Positions 49,014-61,095 of a DNA stretch of 64,000 bases are shown here, one piece after another. The notes below the pieces were generated by a model. That model was not told the DNA's origin and ran no database searches. It saw only the letters and a program-made list of their open reading frames with translations. The number at the start of each line of letters is the position of its first letter. Within the stretch, counting starts at the first letter, position 1. The translations under genes were made by a program, and so were the position numbers. The DNA comes from Nitzschia sp. DOCU1 (taxonomy: Eukaryota; Bacillariophyta; Bacillariophyceae; Bacillariales; Bacillariaceae), in the NCBI GenBank assembly GCA_951394045.1, contig OX595994.1, forward strand, positions 1,612,001 through 1,676,000, in the 5' to 3' direction.

Positions 49014-51007
49014 ATGACTTCATTTCTCTCTAAACTGGAGGCCCGAGTCAAAGAAGTGAATTCGCTCCTTTGCATCGGTTTGGATCCGCACGACAAAGAA
49101 CTATTTCCTGATGCCAACGCCAAGCCAACACCCGAACAAAAGTGCGATGCCGCGTTTACATTTTGCAAAAATCTTATCGACTCCACTCTACCCTACGCCG
49201 CCTGCTACAAGCCGAATGCTGCATTCTTTGAAGCACTGGGTGTAGAACAAGGAAACGCAACGTTGAAACGAGTTATCGACGAGATTCCCTCCACCGTTCC
49301 GATATTGCTGGATGTGAAACGAGGAGATATTGGAACGACAGCGGCAGCATACGCCGAAGCGTGCTACGATCATTTGAACGCCGATTCTGTGACATTGTCG
49401 CCACTGATGGGTTGGGATTCTATAGCTCCCTTTGTGACGGGTAAGTGGTCTCCCAGCACTGCAACGACTCGACGAGTGTCGGAAGACCGCACAACCTAAC
49501 GCCGACGATGTTGTTATGCTTACTCTCCAGGAAAATACAGTGGAAAAGGCGCTTTTCTGCTTTGTAAAACATCAAATCCTGGATCAAACGACATTTTGGC
49601 GCTGAATTTGGCCAGTGGCGAAACGGTCTATGAACGAATTGCAAAACTGGCTGGTGAATGGTCAGCGGCGAACAATGCATCCCTGGGGTTGGTAGTTGGG
49701 GCGACCGATGCCGTAGCGTTAGAGAAGTCAAGAGCCGCCGGGGGGTCAAGTGTGTGGATTTTGGCTCCTGGAGTCGGGGCTCAAGGCGGAGATTTGGAGG
49801 CGGCTGCAAAGGCCGGTTTGAATGAAAAGGGTACTGCCATGTTGATTCCAGTTTCTCGAGGTATTAGCCAAGCAGAGGACCCAGCTGCCGCTGCAAAAGA
49901 GCTATGGGAGAAGATCAACGAGGTTAGAGAGGCGATAAAGAAGGAGAGAGCAGAAGAGTCTTTGCAATCAGCAGGAATCCAACCCTATCAAAAAGAATTT
50001 CTTGAGTTTAGCCTGAAGGAAGGAGTTTTGAAATTTGGATCATTTGTGCTGAAGAGTGGTCGAACGTCGCCATACTTTTTTAACGCTGGGCTTTTCGCCA
50101 ACGGGGCAGCCTTGTTCAAGCTCGGAAAATGCTATGCGTCGGCTATCATGGCCGCGCCCGAATTGTAAGTGTTGGAGAGAATGTCGTTGTGAACGAAAAT
50201 GAATAATCTTGTGAGAATGAGGAAATACCCCAGCTTGGTCCGTGTTAATGATCCGCCCCCACGTGCGTGGCGATGAACAGAATTTACAAGCATCCGACTC
50301 AGTATCTATTCGCTGCGATGCACAACAACGTCATAGTCAATGAGGAATCATTTGGTCTTCTTTCACCCAAGTCCCTTCGGGGAGCTGCCGGTCAACACCA
50401 ATTCGCTGATTCGATAGTTTCTGAGACTATGACTGTGCTACACCGCTCTTACGCAAACCTTCGCCGACTTATTGTGTATTGCCTATCTTACGCGTCTTTC
50501 TTGCTCAACTACAGGGTCGACGGGAAAGGTGGAGTTAATTTCGACGTTATTTTCGGTCCAGCCTACAAAGGAATTTCATTAGGCGCTGTTGTTTGCGCTG
50601 CCCTATATAGCGATTTCGGCGTGAGCGTCGGATTTGCGTACAACCGAAAGGAGGCTAAAGATCACGGTGAAGGTGGGTCTCTCGTGGGTGCATCGATGGC
50701 CGATGGGAAGAAAGTGTTGGTCATTGACGATGTCATCACGGCAGGCACTGCTATTAGAGAGTCGCATGCGATGTTGGAGGCAATCGGAGCTAAGATGATA
50801 GGTGTTGCCATCGCATTGGATAGAGCAGAGAAGCGATCACTGGAAGATCCAGTATCAGCGGTTCAGGCTGTGGCTCGGGACCTCGGTGTCCCGGTAGTTT
50901 CCATCGTTAACTTGCCTCAACTTCAGATCTTCTTGGAGAAAAGTCCAGACTACGGAAAGGATGTTCTCGACAGCGTCAGCGAATACCGATCGCAATACGG
51001 CGTCTGA
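49014..51007 (+). CDS. UMPS: UMP synthase, OMP decarboxylase-OPRT fusion
   Basis: Exons 49014-49440, 49531-50164 and 50515-51007 join in frame to 517 residues. The N-terminal half is OMP decarboxylase ([11 protein letters not shown], catalytic DVKRGDIG at 100-107 with Asp100, Lys102 and Asp105, and [12 protein letters not shown]). The C-terminal half is orotate phosphoribosyltransferase ([28 protein letters not shown], the PRPP loop [13 protein letters not shown] at about 421-433). The pair makes UMP from orotate, the last two steps of de novo pyrimidine synthesis. The domain order is the reverse of animals and plants and is the one known from stramenopiles and some other protists. No plastid or mitochondrial leader is seen from the chosen start. 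The second intron is unusually long (350 bp) and partly open in frame with exon 3. Confidence 0.95.
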
Positions 51008-51755
51008 TATCATCGGCGCATCTTGCAGCTCGCCATTGTCCATTATCTCACCATCTACCATCTTCTTTTTGACCAACTCAACACGGGTAAATTTTCAATA
51101 GATACATTCGATGATAGCTATGGACCACAAAAGATTTTCTTGGTCGCCTGTACATTGTCGACCTTAGTCGGAGTTGACAACTACTGGTAGACGATGGGAA
51201 AGTTAAAAGGCCCATGGAGATGGATTCGATACCACCGGGTTCAAAGTTACTATGACTTCGTCATCTGTTGGTTAATGGCCGGGTTCGGGTTTTGACTCCC
51301 TGCATCTAATGCCGGTTCGTGGCCATGGCGAAGAAGTGAGAATCGGAAAATAACCAACCAAGGAGCAAAAAGTGGTTGTAATAATCAAGACAATTTCTGT
51401 GGCTGGATTAATACTTAAAGACAAGTTTTAATATCCGGTGCTTGCACATTTGGACGAAAAACTTATATGCCTCAAGTCCCTTTAGGCATAAAAGGTCTCC
51501 CCGGAGAAAAAGGCTCCAAGTCGGGAAACAGGCCCAAACCACGAATGACCATGGGACGATGGGTTATTATCAAAAAATATCAAATCTCGTCTTGTTTCTC
51601 TCAGTTTCGCCCTGCTCTTTTAGCGGGGTAATTACACCCTTTCTGCGGATAAAACCAAAAGATCCCACTTTTTCGGGCTGATAGGTCTTAACCCCTCCTT
51701 TCCATCACAAAATCTTTCTTGTCGAAACCCTCTTTGCCAAAAAAAGAACTGAACC
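51008..51755. other. Intergenic region, no gene seen
   Basis: This stretch lies between UMP synthase and the globin gene. Small open frames such as 51442-51681 show no domain. The sequence is mildly AT-rich and has no obvious repeats. Confidence 0.5.
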
Positions 51756-52373
51756 ATGGTTGCTGATATGAGCTACGTTACCGTTTCTTCTGTCCTGGAC
51801 AGCTGGGAGGTCGTAAGGAGGATCGATGATTACGAAAGAACGACGGGTATCCTCTTGTTTCAAAAGTGAGTTCGAAGGCAAGCTTTTGCGTGTTTTGGAT
51901 GTCACTGTATCACTGACCGTTCATGGCTTGTCCCTTTGTAGGTTATTTGAATTGGAGCCAGAGGCCAAGGTCATCTTTGGATTCAAGCAAGATGCCGTCG
52001 CCTCTAACCTCGCTAAGAACGATCGGTTTTCGAAGCACGCCCAATATTTCATCCAGATGATTGATAAAGCCCTGGGAATGCTCGGACCGGATATCGAACT
52101 TTTGACGGATGTTCTTCTCGATCTCGGAATTAAGCACGTCAGGGTAAGTACCACTGGGATTCCACCATCACATGAAACGTCTCTGACGCAATTCTCTTTC
52201 TACAGTATGGTGTCAAACCCGAGTACTTTCCTTCCATGGGGCGCGCTCTGATTCATGCGGTGGAACAACAGCTCGGAAAGGAGAAGTTCACAAGGGAGAT
52301 TAAGGATGCGTGGGTCGAAGTGTACGGGGCTCTTTCCTACGATATGATCCGAGCACAAAAGATAAAGAAGTAG
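51756..52373 (+). CDS. Single-domain globin
   Basis: Exons 51756-51865, 51942-52143 and 52206-52373 join to 159 residues with GT-AG introns that restore codons at both junctions. The start MVADMSYVTV is an ATG. The globin fold is clear: VLDSWEVVRRI (helix A), LFELEPEAKVIFGF (C-D corner), FSKHAQYFIQMIDKAL with distal His69, LLDLGIKHVRYGVKPEYF with proximal His102, and AWVEVYGALSYDMI (helix H). No targeting signal or extra domain is present, so it is a small cytosolic haem protein that could store or sense oxygen or detoxify nitric oxide. Confidence 0.92.
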
Positions 52374-52558
52374 ACGCAATAAGGGGGTTACTACAGAAGT
52401 CTGAAAATTCATGGCCTCAATAAGCATGGACATTTTAAAATGGCTGATGCTGTTAGAATAGCGGGGACTGTCATAGCATGCTTGAAATTGACAATACCCA
52501 GCCCAACACAATTGCAAGTAGAGTCGATCATACTTTTCAGTTCTTGGGCACCGAATGA

Positions 52559-53418
52559 TTATGGGACTTTCTTATCGTCTCCTACTCGAACGTCCGTCGC
52601 GTCAATCATATTGAAATATCCAACTTCTCGTTCCGTATTGTCCACGGTATCGCGAGTGCTCATGACGCCTGTCACGCCTACAGATGCCCCAATCATCGTC
52701 ATGTCTCCTCTGTAGGTTTTGAGAACTACCAGCATCGTTGATTGTGACGGGGTTAGAAATCACGCTGTGAGAAAGAAACCGCCACTCTCGACCAAGTAAT
52801 TCTACTTACTCTCAAATGTGAATTCACCCATGTCGGTCTGCTCTTGCCCGGCCGAGAAGATTCGTGAAATAACCACTACAGCAAAAAGAAATAAGTTACC
52901 AGGTCGGGATGCCAACGCCAGTTTTGGGTCCATTAGCGCAATTCGTCATCGTGACTTACTGTTGTAGTCATTGGTGCCTAGGGGTACAGACCAAGTTCCC
53001 GCTGCAGCGATGAACTGTGGCCCGTCGGTATCACCAAATTCGACAACCCCATCAGCCCTCAGAAACAATTCTGTGGTACAACTGTCTCTGTCTTCCATCT
53101 CCTCCAGCTGGTAGTACTCTGGGGCAAAGGGCACAGCCAGGGATAAGATGATATGGTTGGTCGTTCTGACTATCGTCCCGAAACGGATCTTACTTACTGT
53201 CACAGCAGCGGATACCTGACAAAGCTGTGGTTGCTCGTACCTGCTGGAATAGCTCGGTCAGGGCTGGATTCAGTTGCATTTTATATTCGAAGCGCGCTGC
53301 GACAAGAGCTCACCTTCGCACATCCCGGCATCACTGATGGAAAAACACCGAACCCATCAACAGAAATGCCACCGATGGCAACTAGAACTAACCCACGCAA
53401 CATTTGACAAAAGTTCAT
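52559..53418 (-). CDS. Small secreted protein of unknown family, five exons
   Basis: Exons 53418-53314, 53240-53198, 53118-52960, 52875-52810 and 52725-52559 join in frame to 179 residues. A signal peptide (MNFCQMLRGLVLVAIGGISV) opens the protein. The mature part is beta-rich and acidic: CTTELFLRADGVVEFGDTDG, GTWSVPLGTNDYN, MVISRIFSAGQEQTDMGEFT, TMIGASVGVTGVMS and EREVGYFNMID. I recognise this as a pattern of uncharacterised diatom proteins without a known function. The exon structure was built from frame and splice signals only. The small 43-bp exon 2 is the least certain part. Confidence 0.7.
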
Positions 53419-54470
53419 AGTGTTGTACGAAGTAATTTGGATCTCAAGGCGAGATGTGAAATTGTTTTCCAAGATTTCTTGGAGTGTGGAAAGCAATCAA
53501 AAGCCGCAGTCATGACATCGTTGTCGGTGGGTCCGTCTCGCATCTCTCGTCATCGTCCTTGATCTCATGGCATGATGGTCTCGATGGAAATCCTCGGTCT
53601 TCAATCGCACACATGGACAGCCGTCGGACAGGAGGCGGGACCGATCCTTGAACTGAGAATACGTATGTTGGTAGTCACTATCTAACGGTATGTTAGAATG
53701 TGGTACCTTGCAGTCCTATGCCTCTCTTTCGAGTTGCCGGTTTCTTGACATAATAAATCCTTGTGCATTGAAGTGTAGGGTAGAAATAGGAATTCTTCGG
53801 TTCTTGCTGATAATTCTGCGGTTCCACGAGTATTTTAAACAACATACTTAAGGATCGCGAAGGTGAATCTCGCCAGATTTGACATCCTTATTCCTTTCGG
53901 AAGTCCTCGAGTACCCGATTCCGGAGTATTTAAAAGTATAATCATGTGCCCGCGAACAAAGCTCTCGCCGCCCTTGACATTATTATCCGTTAAAGGCACC
54001 CGGTTTCGAAACCGAATATTGCTTGGGCTTATCATCGTGAAGTTGACCGAAGAGTGCGAAGAGTGCTCAAGGCTTATGAGAACAGTCGGTCTGTGCTACG
54101 TATGAAAAGTGCCGTGGTCGAATGGACCTTTTCGGTACAGTAAACTACTCGAAATGTTAAAGCGGCATAGTGCACAGCGGGTCGACGTTTCGCGATTCAT
54201 TGTTGGGCCTATTCGCATTTGACCATAACCCAGCGTCTCGGTAATACCATAGTGTTCTTATATCTTCCACACCACGTACCCCTTGGTAAATTGTCCACGC
54301 ACGGAAACGTCGCCCTGTCGTTTAGGTCCCAAAACGGAAGGCAGCAACCGACAAAATAAGAATGTCAACAAGCCCCAAGCAAACGCGAGTGAGTAGAACG
54401 CATAAAAACCACACGTCCCATATTTCCATCGATCAAACCCATCCAAACACTACACCGTTGCATTGAAACC
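53419..54470. other. Intergenic region, no gene seen
   Basis: Only short chance frames overlap on both strands. This is a divergent spacer between the small secreted protein gene and the gene at 54471, so it should contain their promoters. Confidence 0.5.
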
Positions 54471-54974
54471 ATGGCTCAATCTACCATCACTTTGCCATCA
54501 AATGAGGAAGTTGCACCTATTAGCACGTTGTCTGCTGTAGAAGGCGAACAGAGTTTCCCTTTCAAAACGTTCATGTCCTCGAAAACTTTCTACCCCCGTG
54601 AGCATTCCCTTTCCGCGGTTTTGTCTCCACGTAGGAGCTCCCTTAAGGACTTCCATGCCAGGTTCGCAAATGATCTCAAACAACGTCGTTCCATATCGTT
54701 TCCTTCTACTCTGAAGGAAGAGCCCGTTGAAGTGGATGAACCACCTGCCAAGCGAAGGCGCTTCGAGCGAAGAAACTCCAAGACAGCAGCCATGCTTTTC
54801 AGTTCGATGAGCTCCATTGTCGCGTCTGACCTTGGCGACGAAGATACGAAAGAGGAAAGGTCCAGCCTGGCGGAGGAAACTGATGATCCTTGGGCAGGAG
54901 GACTCGAGATCGCTGAAGAGTTGGTGCGCCAGCTAAAGTTGAGGCGAATTAACCAGGCTAGCACGTCTACTTGA
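54471..54974 (+). CDS. Hypothetical protein with nuclear localisation-like motif
   Basis: A 167-residue single-exon frame from an ATG. No known domain. It contains Ser-rich stretches, basic clusters (PAKRRRFERRNSK) that resemble a nuclear localisation signal, and an acidic C-terminal part (DLGDEDTKEERSSLAEETDD) followed by a helical end (GLEIAEELVRQLKLRR). It may be a small nuclear regulatory protein. Coding character looks real, but I cannot name a family. Confidence 0.6.
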   Translation: MAQSTITLPSNEEVAPISTLSAVEGEQSFPFKTFMSSKTFYPREHSLSAVLSPRRSSLKDFHARFANDLKQRRSISFPSTLKEEPVEVDEPPAKRRRFERRNSKTAAMLFSSMSSIVASDLGDEDTKEERSSLAEETDDPWAGGLEIAEELVRQLKLRRINQASTST

Positions 54975-57059
54975 GGCGCTCGATCTTTAATGTAAGGTGG
55001 AACCGGGGATGAACCCAACAATGAAGCCAGAGATCTATTATCCTCGCTCGGCTACCTGAAGTCAGGAAAGCACACGCGTGCATATCATCATGCCTGATTC
55101 GTTTTCGTGTGGAGATTGCCTCTATACACATGGGTACAAAGGCCTGCAACACACGCCATTTTGAGCCTCTCAAGTGCTCGAAAGGAAGCGATCACTAATG
55201 CTATATGAATCAGCTATAGCGATGTAGCACTTTCTTAAATATTAGCTAAATCGGAGTTGCTATCTACATTAATGATGTACTTTAACGTGAGCTGCAAAAA
55301 AGTCTACTAGTCTGGGGAGATCGCATCCCTATTGGGGGTCGAAAAAGACAAAGTGAGCGCTATGCTTATTACTAGGTAGTAGTAGAGGCTTTTGGTGCCA
55401 GTTTTCTTCTGAATTGGTAGCTTCGACTTGGTGTCGCTTCCCTGGACGAGCGGTTGCAATAGGATAGAGAGCAATAGCCGTATGGTACGGTGGAAATAAG
55501 GAGTGGGCCATTAGTGTCCTTTCGGCGGAAACCTTTTTCCCTCGTGGCGGCATGACTTCCCAGCTCAGGGAGAACCTCACTATCGAACGACGCGAAGTTC
55601 TCGAAATGCAGATAAGTATTGCCTCAACGTCTCAAAATGTCCAAATAACAACAAACAACCGAGGACAAATTGCTTCTAAAAATGGGCCCTATCGTAGTTT
55701 ACCAGATAACTTGCTTGTAGTACTGTCCACTAGTAGGGGTAAACAATCATCTCACACATCTTCGTTGGAATCCCGCGAAAGTCCTCGTTGCACTTCAACA
55801 TGTAATCGTACAAAAGCGTCTTGGGCGTTCCTCACCCTGCGCCCCAAGGAGGGAAGACAACCCAAGCGCAAAGAAAGGAACGAGATCGATGATGGGCTTT
55901 CGTTCTCCCCGGCTCGGCCGATCTTTTGCTCCCCTAGAGCTAGCTAGAGCAGTCGATGTTAGCGAAAGAGAAAATACCTTGGAACTATCGTCTCCCTGGC
56001 TAGACTCGACTCTCATAAATAGTAGGCTCGGGTGTCGCCGTTGTTGCTGGACCTACTAGAGCAGCAAGCAAGAAGAACAAGCGAGCGAGCAGCTGCTCAT
56101 TGCAACAACATACGGTAGAATCAGCTCTAATAGTAGAAGCCACTGCTACCTGAAATAGGCGTCTCGCCGACCGGAGCTACAGTAGGCTCCGCGTACCTAG
56201 TAACAGCAGCCGCACTACAGTAACATACTCAAGTACACAGCACGTGCTAGGCGGGGGGTCATCCCCGGCCGGGAAGCCGCCCGCTCTACCAGCAGATACG
56301 ACTGCCCCTGTCCTCCTCTATGTTCAGCTGCTACTACCGGTAGAGCAAGGAGAAGCGTCACTGGACCACGGGGCTCTACTAGTAGTATCTACCAGTCAAA
56401 CCGGGCAGAACGGCAGCCGAACGCCGTTCTACACAAGCGCAACAGCTTATGTAGCATAGTGAAGCTTTACGGAGCTCTACTAGTAGTACCTACCAGTCAA
56501 AGCGGGCAGAACGGCATCCGAACGCCGTTCTACACAAGCGCAACAGCTAATGTAGCATAGTGAAGCTTTACGGAACTTTCCTAGTACCCAGGTACTATCT
56601 ATCTATGTACCAGGTAGGTACGATACCTTATTACCTGGTACAATACGATTCTATTCGATGGTCGGCGGCTATTCCATCCATTGACCTAAGCAATCATGGG
56701 TCCCGTGACAAGAAGATGATGTATCACTGGGTATCACGTTCTGCAGGGCATGCAGCCAACGAGTGCTGTACGGGAAGGCTATCTTTTACTTCATCTTCCT
56801 CCCCATAGATGCACTTCTACTATTATTTAGCGAGGACTCAAGTGTCGGTAGTAGATCAGCAGTGAGAAACCAGACCGGGAAGGCGCTAATTCTACTAGCT
56901 TTGCCGTGTCTACTTGAGCTAGCAGTAGGCAACGTCTTTCTTTGTATGCCTGGATTGCTAAGAGTTAGCTATGGGCTGCAGCAACGACTCGAGAAAGTAG
57001 AGTCAGTCACCAATGAGCAGAAGACGAGACGGCGGCAAAAGCTGTACTCTAGAGCTTTC
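54975..57059. other. Long intergenic region with repeats
   Basis: No gene is evident in about 2 kb. From about 56030 on there are dense short words of the CTACTAGTAGTA and CTACCGGTAG type and a 101-bp tandem duplication (56373-56574). Open frames at 55552-55947 and 56763-57443 lack recognisable domains. The latter overlaps the last exon of the RNI gene on the other strand. Confidence 0.5.
56373..56574. repeat. 101-bp tandem duplication
   Basis: Two head-to-tail copies begin GCTCTACTAGTAGTA at 56373 and 56474 and run through CGGGCAGAACGGCA, GAACGCCGTTCTACACAAGC and TGTAGCATAGTGAAGC. They differ at only a few positions. Each copy contains an imperfect inverted pair around GAACGGC and GCCGTTC. 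Confidence 0.85.
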
Positions 57060-60000
57060 TTACGCCGACGGCGCCTCGGATGTAGATCCACGCAAACCCT
57101 GTATTTCCTTGTCATTGAGAATTTGCTCGTAGCCTTTCTTCTTCAGGTAGGGACGCAACGCCTTGGCGTTGACAGGATTCCACCAACAATGCGTGCACTG
57201 AATAATGACGTCCAAGTTGCTGGGATTGATGTGCATGTCATGTTTCCCGCGGTTCTCTCGAATCGTTTCCCGAATCTCGTCCTTCATTTCCGTCGTGATT
57301 GTGTGTTCCGAAGCGTACATGTGCGTGATCTTCGTCCTGCGCAAACCCTTGGTGAACTTGTCCCAAGTCTCCGTCTCGACGTTGTAGTTTTCCCCAATGT
57401 TCAAACACCAAATCTTGCACGTCGAGGATTGCAGGATACGTAGCAAATGAAGCACCTGGCCATCTCTCATTCCCTCGTTGAAATTCTGCAAGAAACAAAT
57501 AGTGTGAGTTTTGGAATGACAAAGAGTCTTGGCTTAAGCAAGAAATTTCAATACCCAAACATACCTGAATGTACAACGCCTCGCAATTGCTATTCTCTTC
57601 CAAAGCATCCAAGGCGGCATCAAGGACGCACGACGGAGCATTCGGATCGCTGATGTATTTTTTCATCTTAAGAACCACCATGTCTGGATGATTCGTCTTG
57701 AGGCCTGAAATCAACGCCTGGAGGGGCTTGGAAGACAACAATGCCCTCGAGGGCTGCCGGACGGATCGACGAACCCAATTGGACGAGCCAGCTGCATCAA
57801 AGTCGCCTTCTCCTAAAATAGCTCGAATCTCTGCGGGAGTCAATGGTTTGGCTTCTTCTCGGATCCGCTTCTCTTCTTCCCGCTCGATGCGCTCTTGCTC
57901 AGGGTCAACTTCTTGTTCTTCAGCAGTAAGGGGCGGCAACATCTTCTTGGGATGCTTCTTAGGGCGCCCACGTGCCTTGAGCCTAATCGGATGGTGGTCG
58001 CAAGAACCTTCGGTGCCACCGTGCTGCTCCGGGCGCATCTTGGCCTTCTTTGCCTTTTTCGACTTCTTGTAGGCGCGCTTCTTCTCCTCGAAAGTAGTGG
58101 GGATCATCGCGTTGCCTGATGGGGACGTAAAAGCTGTTCCGGCCAAAATCTTGCTGGGGGAAAGCTTCAGACGTAGCTTCAAAGGCTTGCGTGGCGTATC
58201 GTCGAATGGTTGCTCCTCCCCATCCTCCTTCTTTTCTTCTTGGCAATCTTCCATAGTACCCGTACCCCCCGGCGCTGGAACGCCGAACATTTTGGATGCC
58301 CATTGCATAACTTCTTCATCGTCCGTGTCGGACTCCGAACTGCCCCCTGCCACGCTACTAGCAGAGCTGCTGTTGCTGCTGCTTTCCTCATGGTCACTCT
58401 TCAACGGGGGCTCCTCTTCAACGTCCGAATCATCAAAGAGCTCAGCCACTGTCGGTATCGACGGCACAATTTGCTGTTTCTTCTTCGCCTTTTTGACCAC
58501 AGTCTCGACATCCTTCTTCTTGGGAGGTGTCGTGGTCACAATGGCAGCGGGAACCTTGAGGGTCGCCTCTGACTTCTTCTCCGTTATGCTAAGCAGCATC
58601 TCGGGATTGTTGGACACGGTCGAGCCTCCTTCCGAGTCTGTCACCAGGCGATTGTTGAGAGGAGATGGCGGTGCCGATGAGTCTTCCTTCTTATTACTGG
58701 GTGCAGGAATCGCAATCTTGGCAGCAGCGGCACTAGGAGAAGGTACTGTTTCCTTTGGAGGCACTTCTGCCGCCTTGCTGGGGGGTGACTTGTTGATAAC
58801 CTTGGGCTTGGCTGCAGGCTTCAACCAACGCATTGGAATTCCAAGACTCGAAATCGTTTTCTTCGGCGGAGCCGCTGCTACAACATTTGCAGTAGTAGTA
58901 GACGTTGACGAAGTTATCTTGCTTGTGCTGATGGCGCTCGTTGTAGCTTCCTTGGGTGTGCTAACGGAAGGATTGCTCGTTGCCGTCGCGGGCGTCTTGC
59001 TCAGGACTGCTGCTGGCAGCGTCGAAACGGGCGCAGCAGCCACAGATGGTACATTTCTGGGTGGTGGTAGCACCAAAGAAGTTCCGGAAGCACTGTTGTT
59101 GTTATGCTTCCATTCTTTCGGAGCTTCCTCGGTCCTACGCCATCCACCAGCGGCACCGGTTGACAAACTAGTAGGCTTGGAAGGATAGCGTTGTTGTTGC
59201 TGCTGCGAGACAACATCTTGCGAGGGACGGAATCGTTTCTCGGAAGGAAGAATAGTCGAGGATGACGACGAAAATTCCGTCATGCTTCGTTTACCACCCG
59301 ACATGGAGGACGCCTCCGATGATGCGCGTGGTTGTGTCTCCCGAGAAACGCTCTGTTGACGCGGAGTCTGACCGACACGATCATTATTATTTCTCCTCAA
59401 AGAAATATCGTCTTCTAGTCTCCATCGTCTTCCAGATTCCATATTAGAACGTGGTTGGGATGACGCCGACACGTTGTCCCACCCATTGCGGTCATCTCCA
59501 CGAGAAGCTCCGTAGTTGCTTCGGTCTCGTCCTCGTGGATCCACGTTGTTGTTGTTGCTGCTGCTGCTGCTGCTGTTAGTGAAACCACGTTCCCCGGGTA
59601 AAACACGTTGTGGCATGCTATTGGCGGTAGCAGCAGCAGCGCCGCCACTCCTTCGATCCTCATAGCCCCCATCCGAGCAAGACCGAGAATCATACTCGGC
59701 ACCAGCACGGCGGTAATTACCACTACCACCCCAAGATTCTGACTCTCGGTCGTTGTAGTACTGCCGATCGCCGCCGCGGTAGATATCGTTCTTGTAAGGA
59801 GCAGCAGCTGCTGCTGCTGTTCCATAATACCGCTCGTCTTGCGGTGGTGGTGGTGGTGGATAGGATCGTGATATGGGTGGTTGCCCATTCAAGCCACGAT
59901 CCACTGGACGATTCGCCATCGTTTCCGTACGTCTCCAATCATCGGCTGCGTCCTCGTCCCCCCGAGGACGAGAAAGAGCCCGACCACCATCCGGCCCATA

Positions 60001-61095
60001 ATTGTTGTTGGCAGCATTAGGACTTGCCCGCGTACCTGGCGCAGCAAACTCCCTGTTGTCGTTTCTTCGGTCATTATGATAAGAATAACCTCCACCCCCC
60101 GCCCGTTGCTGCTGCTGCTCGGGCGCACGTCCAAAAGTGCCGCCATTTCGATCGTAGGGAGGACGACGACGATCTGCTGCTGGTTCCGCAGCAGCAGCAG
60201 CAGGAGGAATCAATCGATCCATGACTGGCCGATCATCTTCCCTTGGATATCCCGATGATCGTTGTTCCTCTGCTGGACGATCCCAATTGTTCCGGTTATT
60301 ATAATGATTCCCCTGACTGTTACGATTGTAATACTCTCGATCATCTCCTGCCGCCTCTGACCTGGCAGAAGAAAAGCGTGGACGTTCCGGAGATCGACTG
60401 GAACGTCGACTATTATTATTATAATAACCACGTTCCATTTCGTCTCTTGGGTTAGGACGATTGTAAAAAGGACGTTGTCCTTCACTGTTATAGTCGCGTT
60501 CTCCTCCACTGTAGCTCTTGTTCAGTTCTCCTGAAAAAGGCCTTTGAGGACGACCTGGATAGTCATTCGTAGTATTCCGCCGGACAAAGGTATTGCACAT
60601 GTTGTTGTTGTTGTTATTGCTTTGAGGATTCCTGGAAACAGAGGCACTAGAGGAAGCAAGTGCTGGTTTGTTATGGAAATTGGAATGCCTTGGTGGTGGT
60701 GGTGGTTGCTGCGGTTGCCAGTGATTCCGTACTGCCAACGAGGATGAGCTTGGTTGCTGTTGTTGCTGGATGTATCGTGGATGAGTGGTGGTGGTAGTGA
60801 TGCGGCGACCTTCCCCCGCTGCCGCCTCCGACTCGTAGAGTTCGGATTTGTGCTCTTCCTGAAAGACTCCCTGCTGTTGCTGTGGAGCACCGAATGACCT
60901 GGGACGTTTTCGTCCATTACCCCACGAATCTTGTTGCTGTTGATAATGATGATAACTGTGATCCTGTACTAACCCCTCTTCGTCGTCATCGTCATCAAGT
61001 TTCCCCATGGTATTGTCCAAAGTTCGCCCCCATCTTGGTGCTGCGGCTTCATGATGACTTGGGCCATTACTACTACTGGAAGCCAACGTTGCCAT
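57060..61095 (-). CDS. Large low-complexity protein with C-terminal RNI/LRR-like domain
   Basis: Exons 61095-57565 and 57485-57060 join in phase at GTATGT...GCAG (restoring ALYIQNFNEGMRDGQ) to 1318 residues. I start at the ATG at 61095 (MATLASSSSNG); the frame is open further to 61290 but the extra residues look like chance sequence. Residues 1-800 are rich in Gln, Asn, Ser, Arg, Tyr and Pro with many RRPR, DRYY and polyQ/polyN runs, typical of RNA-binding or condensate-forming proteins. The middle has Lys-rich and acidic stretches and a KARGRPKKHPKK AT-hook-like motif. The last 230 residues are a domain common in diatoms (LISGLKTNHPDMVVLKMKKY, KIWCLNIGENYNVETETW, THMYASEHTI, VIIQCTHCWWNPVNAKALRP), related in pattern to ribonuclease-inhibitor-like leucine-rich repeats. 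A nuclear chromatin or RNA role is inferred. Confidence 0.85.

Noticed and set aside
50267..50514. Open frame joined to the OPRT end inside UMP synthase intron 2
   Set aside because: It has no homology to OPRT, and splicing from 50164 to 50515 restores the conserved domain, so it is intron that happens to be open.
51225..51260. GGTTCAAA-like box that could suggest a tRNA B box
   Set aside because: No matching A box, anticodon stem or acceptor pairing could be drawn around it.
57238..57443. Plus-strand frame opposite the last exon of the RNI gene (part of 56763-57443)
   Set aside because: The opposite strand carries the conserved CTHCWWNP domain; the plus-strand translation has no family match.
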